Part shown: positions 33,263-42,533 of the stretch, piece after piece | Position numbering within the stretch: position 1 is the stretch's first letter | How the letters are laid out: every line of letters starts with the position of its first letter | From: Luxibacter massiliensis | GTDB taxonomy: Bacteria > Bacillota > Clostridia > Lachnospirales > Lachnospiraceae | Length of the DNA stretch: 64,000 nt | Direction of reading: 5' to 3' | Assembly (NCBI RefSeq): GCF_900604355.1 | Contig: NZ_UWOE01000001.1 | Coordinates: forward strand, 2,976,001 to 3,040,000 | Program-made: the position numbers and the translations under genes | The notes under the pieces: generated by a model | Seen by the model: the letters and a program-made list of their open reading frames with translations, nothing else | Database searches by the model: none | Told to the model about the DNA's origin: nothing

Positions 33263-34998
33263 TATTTTTCATCCCCCTTCGTCTGTGATTCGTAGATTTC
33301 TTTATAAATTGTATCGCTATTCAGTAATTCCTCATGCGTCCCATATCCATGTATTTTCCCTTGATCCATAACAAGGATCTGGTCAGCGTCCTGTACAGAT
33401 GAAATACGCTGGGCAATTATAATTTTTGTGGTATCCGGGATTTCTTCCCTGAATGCCTTACGTATCATTGCATCTGTCCTTGTATCAACGGCGCTCGTGG
33501 AGTCATCCAGAATCAAAATTTTAGGCTTCTTCAGCAACGCCCTGGCAATGCAGAGACGCTGTTTCTGCCCTCCCGACACGTTTGTGCCTCCTTGTTCGAT
33601 ATAAGTATCGTATTTATCGGGGAAGGTTTCAATAAAGGAATCTGCCTGTGCTAACTTACAGGCATGGGCTATTTCTTTATCTGATGCCCGTTTATCTCCC
33701 CAGCGGAGATTTTCTTTTATTGTCCCGGAAAACAATTCATTTTTCTGCAAGACCATTGCCACATTATTTCTGAGGGTAAATAAATCATACTCTTTTACGT
33801 CATGTCCTCCCACTGTAATACTCCCCCGGGTTACATCATATAAACGGGGGATTAACTGCACAAGTGAGCTCTTGCCGCTTCCTGTCCCTCCGATAATGCC
33901 CAGTGTAGAACCAGAGGGAATAGAAAGGGAAATATCAGATAAACATTCTTTTTGTCCATCCTCCCAATAACTGAATCCCACCTTGTCAAATATAATCTCC
34001 CCATCTTTCATCTCATAGACAGGGGCGTCTCCATTCTTCAATGAACTTTCTTCGTCTAAAATTTCAATAATACGTTCTGCTGAGGCTCTGGCCATATTGA
34101 TCATGACAAGTACCTGGGACAGCATCATCAGGCAATTCAAAATATTCATGGCGTATGCTATCAGACTGGACAACTCCCCCGTAGTCATTGTCACGGCATG
34201 GCTTATCACAATAATCCTTGCTCCAAACCAGCAGAGAAACAACAAACAGCCATAGACGGCAAATTGCATTAACGGCATGTTATATGCAACAATTCCTTCC
34301 GCCGTTGTGAAAGCATCATAAATCCGTTTGGATACCTGCCCAAATTTCCTAATTTCATAATTTTCCCGGACAAATGACTTTACCACCCGTATTCCCGACA
34401 AATCCTCCTGCACCACGCCGTTTAGCTCATCGTATATATGGAATACTTTTTCAAAATAGGGATGGGAACGGCTGACGATAAAATAGAGTCCAATACCCAG
34501 GACAGGAATTGCCACCAAGAAAATAAGAGACAGCTTCATGCTGACCATAAAAGACGCTGCCAGTGAGAATATAAGCATGACAGGGGCACGAACGGCTACA
34601 CGGATAATCATCATATAGGCATTTTGTACATTCGTGACGTCTGTTGTCAGACGGGTGACAATACTAGAAGCAGAAAATTTATCAATATTTGCAAACGAGT
34701 ATCCCTGGATCTTGTAGTACATATCCTGCCTTAAATTTTGTGCAAACCCGGCCGACGCAGTGGCACAAAAACTTCCAGATAATACTCCAAATATCATTCC
34801 TAAAACTACGCACAGTAGTAAAACAATACCCCACTTCCCTAAAAATTCAGAATCCCCCTGGGTAATCCCCCTGTCAATCATGACAGCCATTATCATAGGG
34901 ATCAGTATTTCAAACAGTACTTCAAATACGACAAAAACAGGGGTTAAAATAGATACTTTTTTATATTCCCGTATAGAACGGGCTAACTTTCTTATCAT
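33262..34998 (-). CDS. ABC exporter half-transporter with degenerate ATPase site residues
   Basis: The 578-residue protein has the same layout as its partner. Walker A GGTGSGKSS and signature VSGGQKQ are intact, but the catalytic Glu after Walker B is Asp (LILDDSTSA) and the switch His is Gln (IIAQRISSV). These substitutions are the mark of the degenerate half in heterodimeric exporters, where one ATP site hydrolyses slowly. It is first in the operon and divergent from a LysR gene. Confidence 0.9.
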   Translation of the reverse strand: MIRKLARSIREYKKVSILTPVFVVFEVLFEILIPMIMAVMIDRGITQGDSEFLGKWGIVLLLCVVLGMIFGVLSGSFCATASAGFAQNLRQDMYYKIQGYSFANIDKFSASSIVTRLTTDVTNVQNAYMMIIRVAVRAPVMLIFSLAASFMVSMKLSLIFLVAIPVLGIGLYFIVSRSHPYFEKVFHIYDELNGVVQEDLSGIRVVKSFVRENYEIRKFGQVSKRIYDAFTTAEGIVAYNMPLMQFAVYGCLLFLCWFGARIIVISHAVTMTTGELSSLIAYAMNILNCLMMLSQVLVMINMARASAERIIEILDEESSLKNGDAPVYEMKDGEIIFDKVGFSYWEDGQKECLSDISLSIPSGSTLGIIGGTGSGKSSLVQLIPRLYDVTRGSITVGGHDVKEYDLFTLRNNVAMVLQKNELFSGTIKENLRWGDKRASDKEIAHACKLAQADSFIETFPDKYDTYIEQGGTNVSGGQKQRLCIARALLKKPKILILDDSTSAVDTRTDAMIRKAFREEIPDTTKIIIAQRISSVQDADQILVMDQGKIHGYGTHEELLNSDTIYKEIYESQTKGDEK

Positions 34999-35088
34999 TT
35001 TCCATGTTCCTTTCTATCCGCAAAATTTTATTCTATACTAATTTTAACGCCAAAACACGGAAATGAGAATTCAATATAAATTAACATC

Positions 35089-35105
35089 ATTAAATATAAG
35101 TTAAT
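35089..35105. promoter_or_regulatory. Candidate LysR box
   Basis: ATTAA-N7-TTAAT in the divergent region fits a T-N11-A LysR-type site, and AACAT/ATGTT extends the symmetry outward. Confidence 0.4.
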
Positions 35106-35187
35106 GTTGAAGAAAAATTATAGATACTATATACTAGTACAATGCATACATATAACAGAACCTTCTCCATTATAGAAAGGAATATTT

Positions 35188-36078
35188 ATGAATACGCAGC
35201 AGTTAAAATGTTTTGTCCTTGTTGCCGAAAAATTAAACTTCACCAAAGCTGCAGAGGAGTTATACATCTCTGCTCCGGCCGTCACACACCAAATAAAAAA
35301 TCTGGAGGCAGAATTGAATACAACATTGTTTATCAGAACTTCCAGGATGGTAAAGCTGACGGAAACAGGAGCCTTGTTTTATAGTGAGGCAAAAGATATA
35401 CTTGATAAAATGATAGTTGCCGAAAAAAAAGTCAAAAAATTAGCAAGCCAAAAGCTTGCTGTCCTGCGGATCGGCTGTTCAAGCCAGACAGAGTTACATA
35501 CAATGGAAAACAGCCTGATGAAGCTTAAAGAAGAATTTCCAGAAGTTTGCCCTCAGATGATTATCCAGGATTACTTTCTTTTAAAATCACTGTTTGATAA
35601 CAGACAGGTGGATATTGTGGTTGCCACGAAGGAGATGCTGGAAGATACCCATGATTATATTTTTAAGAAAATAAAAAATATAATCAACTATGCTGTGGTA
35701 TCACAAAATTCTCCTTTTGCACTGAAAGAAGAACTCAGCTTTAAAGAGTTGTATGATGTGCCGTTGATCACTCTCCATCCCCGCCTTATTCCCTTTCAGC
35801 ATGGGAATAAGCTGCAGGAACTGATTATATTACACGGCCAAAAGCATTTCCACACCCTCTGCGAGCATGACCAGTCCGCAGTCCTGCTGGCAAAGTGCGG
35901 CTATGGGGTAGCCATTCTGCCTGAAATCTACATCCCCGCTAACACCCAAGGTATAACCGCCCTGCCCTTCACGGACAAGCAGGCGTCTATAGAATACGGG
36001 ATTGCCTATCACAAAAATGTGAAAGAAAAATATATTAAACAATTTGTAAAAAATTTTACAGAGGACAAGGCAATATAA
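35188..36078 (+). CDS. LysR-family transcriptional regulator
   Basis: The 296-residue protein has the N-terminal helix-turn-helix of the family (LKCFVLVAEKLNFTKAAEEL, APAVTHQIKNLEAEL) and a C-terminal periplasmic-binding-like effector domain (RIGCSSQTELHTMENSL). AGAAAGGAA precedes the ATG. It is transcribed away from the ABC exporter genes, so it probably controls them; the inducer is unknown. Confidence 0.9.
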   Translation: MNTQQLKCFVLVAEKLNFTKAAEELYISAPAVTHQIKNLEAELNTTLFIRTSRMVKLTETGALFYSEAKDILDKMIVAEKKVKKLASQKLAVLRIGCSSQTELHTMENSLMKLKEEFPEVCPQMIIQDYFLLKSLFDNRQVDIVVATKEMLEDTHDYIFKKIKNIINYAVVSQNSPFALKEELSFKELYDVPLITLHPRLIPFQHGNKLQELIILHGQKHFHTLCEHDQSAVLLAKCGYGVAILPEIYIPANTQGITALPFTDKQASIEYGIAYHKNVKEKYIKQFVKNFTEDKAI

Positions 36079-36095
36079 AAATTCCCTGTCCTCTG
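36059..36095. terminator. Hairpin overlapping the LysR stop
   Basis: CAGAGGACAAGG (36059-36070) pairs with CCCTGTCCTCTG (36084-36095) with one mismatch, between two convergent genes. It includes the last LysR codons. Confidence 0.5.
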
Positions 36096-36132
36096 CCGCC
36101 CGCCTTAGAGAAACCTCTCTATATGCTTTATA

Positions 36133-36996
36133 TTATTCCTGGTAATATTTTATCAGTGCCTGGGTTCCCATGTCTCCATACCCCTGGGCCTCCAACTGCT
36201 CATAATTGGAAAGCACAAGGCTCAGCATTTCCAGGCTTAATCCGCTCATATTTGCTTCAATCAGGGCCAGTTTCATATCTTTGGTAAAGTGCTTCATAAA
36301 GAATCCTGGTTCAAAGTCCCCATCCAAGATTTTGGGCCCAAAGATATCAAGCTGCTTGCTCCCTGCCGCCCCTGTAGAAACAGATTTCAGGAGTGTGGGC
36401 AGATGTAGTCCCTTGGCTTTCGCGTAGGAAAGGGCCTCGCATACGCCTGTCAGAGTACCCGCAATCATAATCTGGTTTGCCAGCTTCGCATGTTGGCCGC
36501 TGCCTGCCTTACCCTGGTAATTGATATTCGTCCCCATGGCTTCAAAAAGGGGCAGACACGCCTGGTAATCCTTTTCCTCTCCTCCGGCCAGTATGGACAA
36601 GGTGCCTGCTTTGGCTCCTGTATCCCCGCCAGTGACAGGCGCATCCAATACATGAAATCCCTTTTCTGTGCCTTCAGAAGCAATCTTCTTAGCAAGCTGG
36701 GGACTTGTTGTGGTCATGTCTATAAGATATGTCCCGGAAGCGGCGCTGTCAAGGATCCCTCCCTCATCAAAATATACCTCCTCCACATCCTGGGGAAACC
36801 CGACTATTGTAATGACTGCCTCACAGTCTGCCACACACATCTGAATACTCTCGTAGAATATAGCCCCTTCAGAAATCACATCTTCTACTTTCTCTTTATT
36901 CCTGGCATATATGTGCAGTTCAAACCCAGCTTTCATTAAATTACGTACCATGGATTTTCCCATAATTCCTACTCCAATAAAACCAATCTTCTTCAT
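36133..36996 (-). CDS. Beta-hydroxyacid dehydrogenase (3-hydroxyisobutyrate / tartronate semialdehyde reductase family)
   Basis: This is a 287-residue NAD(P)-dependent oxidoreductase. It has the Rossmann motif GFIGVGIMG, the substrate-binding DAPVTGGDTGAKAGTLS and the catalytic Lys in GQHAKLANQIM. GarR, GlxR and MmsB share this pattern, and sequence alone does not say which acid is used. It stands alone: no glycolate, glucarate or valine pathway gene is adjacent. AGGAGG precedes the start. Confidence 0.88.
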   Translation of the reverse strand: MKKIGFIGVGIMGKSMVRNLMKAGFELHIYARNKEKVEDVISEGAIFYESIQMCVADCEAVITIVGFPQDVEEVYFDEGGILDSAASGTYLIDMTTTSPQLAKKIASEGTEKGFHVLDAPVTGGDTGAKAGTLSILAGGEEKDYQACLPLFEAMGTNINYQGKAGSGQHAKLANQIMIAGTLTGVCEALSYAKAKGLHLPTLLKSVSTGAAGSKQLDIFGPKILDGDFEPGFFMKHFTKDMKLALIEANMSGLSLEMLSLVLSNYEQLEAQGYGDMGTQALIKYYQE

Positions 36997-37079
36997 TTTA
37001 TTTTCCTCCTGTATTTTCCTGGCATTTTGGGCGCCATTCCCTTTGATGTTCTTAACAATGAATATTTACCAAATCGAAC

Positions 37080-37109
37080 AATAGGGATGCCAATACAGGC
37101 ACCCCTATT
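37080..37109. terminator. Hairpin downstream of the hemerythrin chemoreceptor gene
   Basis: AATAGGGATGCC pairs with GGCACCCCTATT around a 6-base loop, with one mismatch. On the minus strand it is followed by GTTCGATTT, a weak T-run. Confidence 0.55.
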
Positions 37110-37125
37110 CCTTTATCATCCAATT

Positions 37126-39324
37126 TTACTTCTGGGCAGCAATATGTGCGGCTACCTTTACATCCTCTTTCTGGATATGGTTTACAAGCCATCCGCCAAT
37201 ACTGGAATTAATCTTTCCGACCAGTACGACAGTAGGCCCTTCTTTCTGAAGCTGTTCTCCAAGCTGATGTACCACCCTCTTGAATCCTTCATGATACTTC
37301 TTATGGTTTACTCTGTCAGGATAGCCTGATTCTCTCTGCAGCACTTCCTCATCGTCAAAATGTTCCTTTGTATAATCCTCCAAAAACTTCAGAGTGGCTG
37401 CAATCTCCGCCCTTCCCTTACCATTTGCACACGCATCCAGCAAGTCGTTAATGCGGTCAAACAATATCCTATGCTGGCTGTCAATGGTACTGTTCCCTGT
37501 CTCCAGGCTGGAATCAAATACATATTTTTTTACTGCTATTTTTTTCTTGGCTGGTGCAGAAGGCTCTCTGTACACTGGAGTATAAGAAGAAGCAGTAACC
37601 GTCTGTACAGGAGCCGCCGCTCTTGTCTGAGCAGGCTGGGCCATCTTCCCTGAAGATTCCCTGAGCTTAAAGCCAGATACAAGATTCTTAAGCAGCTGGG
37701 ACTGGCCGGACAGCTCTTCACTGGCTGCCGCACTCTCCTGCGCAGTAGCTGAGTTTGTCTGTACCACACTGGAAATTTGGTCCACACCCACTGTTACCTG
37801 GGAAATCTCATTGGCCTGCTCCTCTGCTGCTGTTGAAATCTTATCCACATAGGTGACTGCGCTGCGTGTACTTTCCACAGTAGCCATAAGCGCCCGCGCA
37901 GTCTGATCTGCAATCTGCGTGCCATTTTCTACAGCCTGTATGGTGCCCTCGATGAGCATGGTAGTGTTGCTTGCCGCCTCTGCACTCTTAGATGCAAGAT
38001 TGCGCACCTCATCTGCCACAACTGCAAAACCTTTCCCTGCCTCGCCGGCACGTGCAGCCTCTACAGCCGCATTCAAAGCCAATATATTTGTCTGGAACGC
38101 AATGTCCTCAATGGTCTTAATGATTTTCCCGATATCCCCGGATTTCTGGCTGATCTCTTCCATTGCAGAAATCATTTCCCGCATCTGGTCGTTAGATACA
38201 GATAACTCACTCTGAGCCTGCATCACCTTACTGCTTGCCTCACGCGCATTATCTGCTGTATGTTTAACCTGGCCTGATATCTCATTAATCGTTGCAGCCA
38301 GCTCTTCCACAGAGCTTGCCTGCTCTGTAGCCCCCTGGGAGAGAGCCTGTGCGCCAGATGATACCTGGTCTGCACCACTGGCAACCTGGTCAGAAGCATC
38401 ATTTATCTGCTTAAGGGTGTCACTCAGATGATGGTTCATCTGGCGTATAGAATTCAGGATCGGCTGGAAATCTCCTTTATATATGTCGGAATTGGCGTGA
38501 AGGTTAAAATTGCCCCCTGCCATCTCATCCATAAGATACGTCAAATCTTTCACTACACCTTCCAATCCTGCACATGTGCTGCGAACACTCTTCACAAGCA
38601 TGCCCACCTCATCCCTGGAATCATAGTCCAGCTCCTGTGACATAACGCCCTGAGAGATACCTTCCATGGCAACTTCCACCTGTTTCACAGGCCTTACAAT
38701 CATCAGAGTAACTTTTAGGCATATATATACCGCTACAAGGATAGATATAACCGTCACTATAACGAGAGTAATAATGGACGTGTTTGTAGTCTTTACACTC
38801 TCCTCCAGAGTCTGGGTCCGTATTGTGTCTGTCTCCTCATTCAGTGGCTTTACTAACTCCACAACCCTGTCTAAAGCCGGCGTACATTCATTGATAATTG
38901 TATTCTGGGCCCCTGCCCTGTCACCTGCCTCCAGCTGCTGTATCACTTTATCACCGATGTCGAACCATCCCTCCATGGCGGTTTTATATTCTGACACTGT
39001 ACCGGCATCTAAAATATCCAGCTTTTCTATTGTATCAAAATTCTCCTTTATGGAGGCAATATTACTTGTGACATTTTCTTTATTTGTATCGTAGTTTTGG
39101 TCAGAGATTACCATGTCCCGCAGATATTTTGCAGCTATGTTTGTCATAATCCGATTATTCTTCACGGCATCATCTACTGCAACAGCGCCTGACATAAATT
39201 CTTCCAAATCCGTGTTTGACTTTTTCAGTCCCACGATTGACACAATAGCAATTATGACTGTGAGGATTAATATAATTCCAAAACTTACAAATAATTTGTT
39301 TCTTATTTTTAATTTTTTCAGCAT
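37126..39324 (-). CDS. Methyl-accepting chemotaxis protein with C-terminal hemerythrin domain
   Basis: This is a 732-residue receptor. It has TM1 at ~11-32, an extracytoplasmic helical sensor, TM2 at ~180-205, HAMP, and the signalling hairpin with the conserved tip EDIAFQTNILALNAAVEAAR. A Pro/Ala-rich linker leads to a hemerythrin domain (~600-730) whose iron ligands are visible: the His in DSQHRILF, HFDDEE with its Glu, HKKYHEGF and the final His and Asp in VNHIQKED. Hemerythrins bind O2 or NO at a di-iron site, so this is probably an oxygen or redox chemoreceptor, as in DcrH. Fusion at the C-terminus behind the signalling tip means that the input comes from the cytoplasm. Confidence 0.92.
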   Translation of the reverse strand: MLKKLKIRNKLFVSFGIILILTVIIAIVSIVGLKKSNTDLEEFMSGAVAVDDAVKNNRIMTNIAAKYLRDMVISDQNYDTNKENVTSNIASIKENFDTIEKLDILDAGTVSEYKTAMEGWFDIGDKVIQQLEAGDRAGAQNTIINECTPALDRVVELVKPLNEETDTIRTQTLEESVKTTNTSIITLVIVTVISILVAVYICLKVTLMIVRPVKQVEVAMEGISQGVMSQELDYDSRDEVGMLVKSVRSTCAGLEGVVKDLTYLMDEMAGGNFNLHANSDIYKGDFQPILNSIRQMNHHLSDTLKQINDASDQVASGADQVSSGAQALSQGATEQASSVEELAATINEISGQVKHTADNAREASSKVMQAQSELSVSNDQMREMISAMEEISQKSGDIGKIIKTIEDIAFQTNILALNAAVEAARAGEAGKGFAVVADEVRNLASKSAEAASNTTMLIEGTIQAVENGTQIADQTARALMATVESTRSAVTYVDKISTAAEEQANEISQVTVGVDQISSVVQTNSATAQESAAASEELSGQSQLLKNLVSGFKLRESSGKMAQPAQTRAAAPVQTVTASSYTPVYREPSAPAKKKIAVKKYVFDSSLETGNSTIDSQHRILFDRINDLLDACANGKGRAEIAATLKFLEDYTKEHFDDEEVLQRESGYPDRVNHKKYHEGFKRVVHQLGEQLQKEGPTVVLVGKINSSIGGWLVNHIQKEDVKVAAHIAAQK

Positions 39325-39444
39325 TTCATCTCTCCTTGTACCCGTGCAATGGCACCTCCATCCCCAGCCTCTTCCCTTGTCTGCCCCTGTCTGTACAGGA
39401 CATTATTCGGTTTGTGCTGAATATAAATGTACCGGCACATACAT

Positions 39445-41190
39445 TTAATATTTACTGTAATCGCTTACTATAGGCTCACTATATATCTCAGGCATTGGTC
39501 CAGCCTTCTGTACCTGCGCAGGGGCAGTCCCATTATCCCTCAGCCTAAATTTATTCACAAGCTCTTTTAATATCTGTGACTGGCCGGACAGCTCTTCGCT
39601 GGCCGCTGCACTCTGCTCCGCAGTGGCCGAATTTGTCTGGACAACACTGGAAATCTGATCCACACCCTGTGTGACTTCCGAGATGGATTCTGCCTGCTGC
39701 TCAGCCGCCACACTAATCTTTTCTACAACATCCACCGCCTGCTGTGTACTCTCAACTGTGGCCGCCAATGCCTCTGCAGTCTGCCCTGCAATACGGGTGC
39801 CTTCCTCAACAGCCTGAATAGATCCCTCGATCAAAAGTGTGGTATTCTTTGCTGCCTCTGCGCTCTTGGAAGCCAGGTTGCGCACCTCATCTGCCACAAC
39901 TGCAAAGCCTTTCCCGGCTTCCCCTGCCCGGGCGGCCTCCACAGCCGCATTCAGGGCCAGAATATTGGTCTGGAATGCAATATCCTCAATCGTCTTTATG
40001 ATCTTCCCAATCTCGTTGGACTTCTGGCTGATTTCTTCCATGGCATGCATCATTTCTGCCATACTTTCATTGGACAGAGACAGTTCATCGCCCGCATGGA
40101 TTACCTTTTCACTGGCCTCTTTGGCATGTCCCGCCGTCTGCCTTACCTGCTCTGAAATCTCATTGATGGTAGCTGCAAGCTGCTGTACTGAACTTGCCTG
40201 CTCTGTGGCCCCCTGGGACAGTCCCTGGGCGCCGGAAGATACCTGTTCAGAACCGCTTGCCACCTGATCCGCCACCTCATTAATCTGCTCCAGTGTACTG
40301 CTCAGGCTTTGGTTCATCTGCCGGATAGACATCAGGATGGGTTTAAAATCCCCTATGTAAACTTCCTCCGCCTTTGTCCGAATATTAAAATTGCCATTTG
40401 CCATCTCATCCATCAGATATGTAAGGTCTGAGACCACAGTATACAATCCATTGCAAGTCGTACGGAAACTCTCTGCCAAAGTTCCCAGTTCATCACTGGA
40501 ATGAAAAGATATCTCGTTCTTAATCTGCCCTTGTGACAGCCTTCCTGAAACACTCTCCAGTTCCTGAACCGGTTTTGTAATGCTGCGGACTAACCGTGAC
40601 AAAATGAAAAGCGTCAGCACCAGTACTGCCACAAAAACGCCTATCTGCAGCCAGCGTACTCCCACTCTTGTCCTCTCTGCCTGATCGTTTGTACTAGAGG
40701 CAAATGCATAGGCCTCTGCATACACTTCCTCAGCTGCCGCTGAACACTCTCTGATTGCCTCACCAAAGGATCCCAGCAATGCCGACTGGGCGGCCTCCCA
40801 GTCACCGGCTTTCATATAAGACATCACAGTTTCCCGCTCGGCCCCCACTTTGTCGCTGAGCTGGTTCAATGCATCCAGGCCCTGAACCTTCCCATCACCA
40901 ACCTGTTCAATGTGGGCCAGGCTCTCGCCCGCCCTCGCTGAAATCTGCTGAATGTTGTCCTCATATTTGGACAGGTTCCTCTCAATCATGGCGCTATAGA
41001 GATTCGCCTCTATCTCATATACGTCCTTAGAAAAGCTCATTGCTTCCGTGGCTCCTATGAACGGCCCCTCGTAAAGGTTATGCGTCAATGCCCCCACTTT
41101 ATTTGTCGAAGCAATAGCCAGGATTGCCGTAATAACAGATGCTATTACTGTAATGCCAAAGCTTAAAACCAATTTCTTACCTATTTTCAT
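39445..41190 (-). CDS. Methyl-accepting chemotaxis protein
   Basis: This 581-residue receptor has TM1 at ~8-28, a four-helix-bundle-like sensor, TM2 at ~178-200, HAMP and the same signalling tip (EDIAFQTNILALNAAVEAAR) as the neighbouring receptor. From the HAMP region onward the two are nearly the same, so they are recent paralogues with different outputs added: this one ends in a short tail without hemerythrin. Its start overlaps the stop of the nucleotidyltransferase-like gene by 4 bp. The ligand is unknown. Confidence 0.92.
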   Translation of the reverse strand: MKIGKKLVLSFGITVIASVITAILAIASTNKVGALTHNLYEGPFIGATEAMSFSKDVYEIEANLYSAMIERNLSKYEDNIQQISARAGESLAHIEQVGDGKVQGLDALNQLSDKVGAERETVMSYMKAGDWEAAQSALLGSFGEAIRECSAAAEEVYAEAYAFASSTNDQAERTRVGVRWLQIGVFVAVLVLTLFILSRLVRSITKPVQELESVSGRLSQGQIKNEISFHSSDELGTLAESFRTTCNGLYTVVSDLTYLMDEMANGNFNIRTKAEEVYIGDFKPILMSIRQMNQSLSSTLEQINEVADQVASGSEQVSSGAQGLSQGATEQASSVQQLAATINEISEQVRQTAGHAKEASEKVIHAGDELSLSNESMAEMMHAMEEISQKSNEIGKIIKTIEDIAFQTNILALNAAVEAARAGEAGKGFAVVADEVRNLASKSAEAAKNTTLLIEGSIQAVEEGTRIAGQTAEALAATVESTQQAVDVVEKISVAAEQQAESISEVTQGVDQISSVVQTNSATAEQSAAASEELSGQSQILKELVNKFRLRDNGTAPAQVQKAGPMPEIYSEPIVSDYSKY

Positions 41191-42494
41191 ATCCCCTTCT
41201 CCTCCTCCATATTGGTACCATCCTGAATCTCCTTTGGCGTCACGCCAGGGCCTTCACCTGGGACGCCCCCGGGTTCCTCTTCTTTTTTCTTATGCCTTAA
41301 AGCTCTGATACGCTCCTTCAGCGTGCTGCCTTTGTTCCGAATCTTAGCCGCTGTCTTTCTGAGCCATCCCATAAGAATCCTTTTTAATAACCGTATACAT
41401 CTTGCAAGCCAGCAGAATAGCAGCAGAGAAGGGTGCTTTTCCAATACAGGAAAGAACTGCATCATGTATTCTCTGGGCGGGAAAAACCATTCCCGCTTTT
41501 TGTTGCTCCACTCTTCTTCCCGGTCACGCCTGTAAAAATCCAGCCTAACTCTTTCATGGGGCAGAATGGCCTCATCCAGATGCCTATTCTCCTTTCCCCC
41601 GGATAATATATATTCCTCCAGCTCCAGCGCTGTCCCGTAATCCAGCCTTCCGCCGTCGCCAAACCATAATATGGAAAGCAGGCCAACCGCACGAACAAAT
41701 TCTTTTAGTCTCGCCTTCTCCAAAAGTTCATTTACATCTTTCCACCGGAACTGGTCGCCTATGACTTTATGGAACTGCCAAAAATCCAGAACGTCCTGGA
41801 TCTTAAGCATTCCTACAATATACATCTCAACCAGGCGGCCTACACGGTAGAGATATTCTTCTTCTTCTGAAAGGATATGTATATATTTTCGTTTTTCCAG
41901 GGGGAGATACTTTTTCACAGGATCTGAAAAATATTTCTGCAGAACTTTATTCTCTACTGGGACTTTCCCATAAAAGACAATCCGTATTCCTGGTGTCCTC
42001 GTATAAATAATTCCGTCTCCCAGCCGGTCCTCCTTCTGCTCATAATCCATCTCTTTCATAAAATCATGGATGATAGGCAGGGCGCTCTCTTCTACATAGA
42101 TCTCCAGCCGCCCTATATGGGCCATCTCCGGCTTAGGGTATAACTCACCCGAGCCTGTGCCGGACAGAAACAATCCATGGATGCGGTGCTTCTCAAGCTG
42201 CCACATAATGACCTCTTCCACACTTATATAAGACTCACGCAGAAGAAGCTCTTTCTTATATTTCTGATAAAATGTATATTGGCACTCCTCCGAGGCCTCT
42301 TTCTCCAATCCCAGCATCCCATGATATACAAGACTGATTATATTTTGAAAATCTGATACCTTCAAGACTGTGTCCCAGTTTACCTGCTTCCTCAATGGCT
42401 GGGAGGGTTTCTGATTAATTACTGCTTTTAGCAGAATTAATATAAATCCTATTTCGTAGTTAATAGGTCTCCCCCCTTCCATTAATGAATGCAC
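41187..42494 (-). CDS. Nucleotidyltransferase-like protein (NTP_transf_5-type) coupled to a chemoreceptor
   Basis: The protein has up to 435 residues. Its first two thirds resemble the uncharacterised nucleotidyltransferase family: a helical start, LEIYVEESALPIIHDFMKEM, and a DVLDFWQFHK helix. The C-terminal ~80 residues are basic and proline-rich. The start is doubtful: the ATG at 42494 and the one at 42482 have no ribosome binding site, while a strong GGAAGGGGGGAG sits 4 bases before an ATT codon at 42464 (giving INYEIGFILILLK). It overlaps the chemoreceptor gene and probably shares a sigma-D promoter. Activity is unknown. Confidence 0.65.
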   Translation of the reverse strand: MHSLMEGGRPINYEIGFILILLKAVINQKPSQPLRKQVNWDTVLKVSDFQNIISLVYHGMLGLEKEASEECQYTFYQKYKKELLLRESYISVEEVIMWQLEKHRIHGLFLSGTGSGELYPKPEMAHIGRLEIYVEESALPIIHDFMKEMDYEQKEDRLGDGIIYTRTPGIRIVFYGKVPVENKVLQKYFSDPVKKYLPLEKRKYIHILSEEEEYLYRVGRLVEMYIVGMLKIQDVLDFWQFHKVIGDQFRWKDVNELLEKARLKEFVRAVGLLSILWFGDGGRLDYGTALELEEYILSGGKENRHLDEAILPHERVRLDFYRRDREEEWSNKKREWFFPPREYMMQFFPVLEKHPSLLLFCWLARCIRLLKRILMGWLRKTAAKIRNKGSTLKERIRALRHKKKEEEPGGVPGEGPGVTPKEIQDGTNMEEEKGI

Positions 42495-42506
42495 ACTACT
42501 ATTAAT

Positions 42507-42533
42507 TTATCGGATAAAAAGCACAAAAATTAA
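42507..42533 (-). promoter_or_regulatory. Sigma-D (FliA)-type promoter
   Basis: On the minus strand TTAA (42530-42533), 15 bases and TCCGATAA (42507-42514) closely match the flagellar consensus TAAA-N15-GCCGATAA. It would drive the nucleotidyltransferase-like gene and the chemoreceptor. Confidence 0.6.

Noticed and set aside
36133..36996. Assignment of the dehydrogenase to one substrate (garR or mmsB)
   Set aside because: The motifs are common to the whole family and no pathway neighbours distinguish them.
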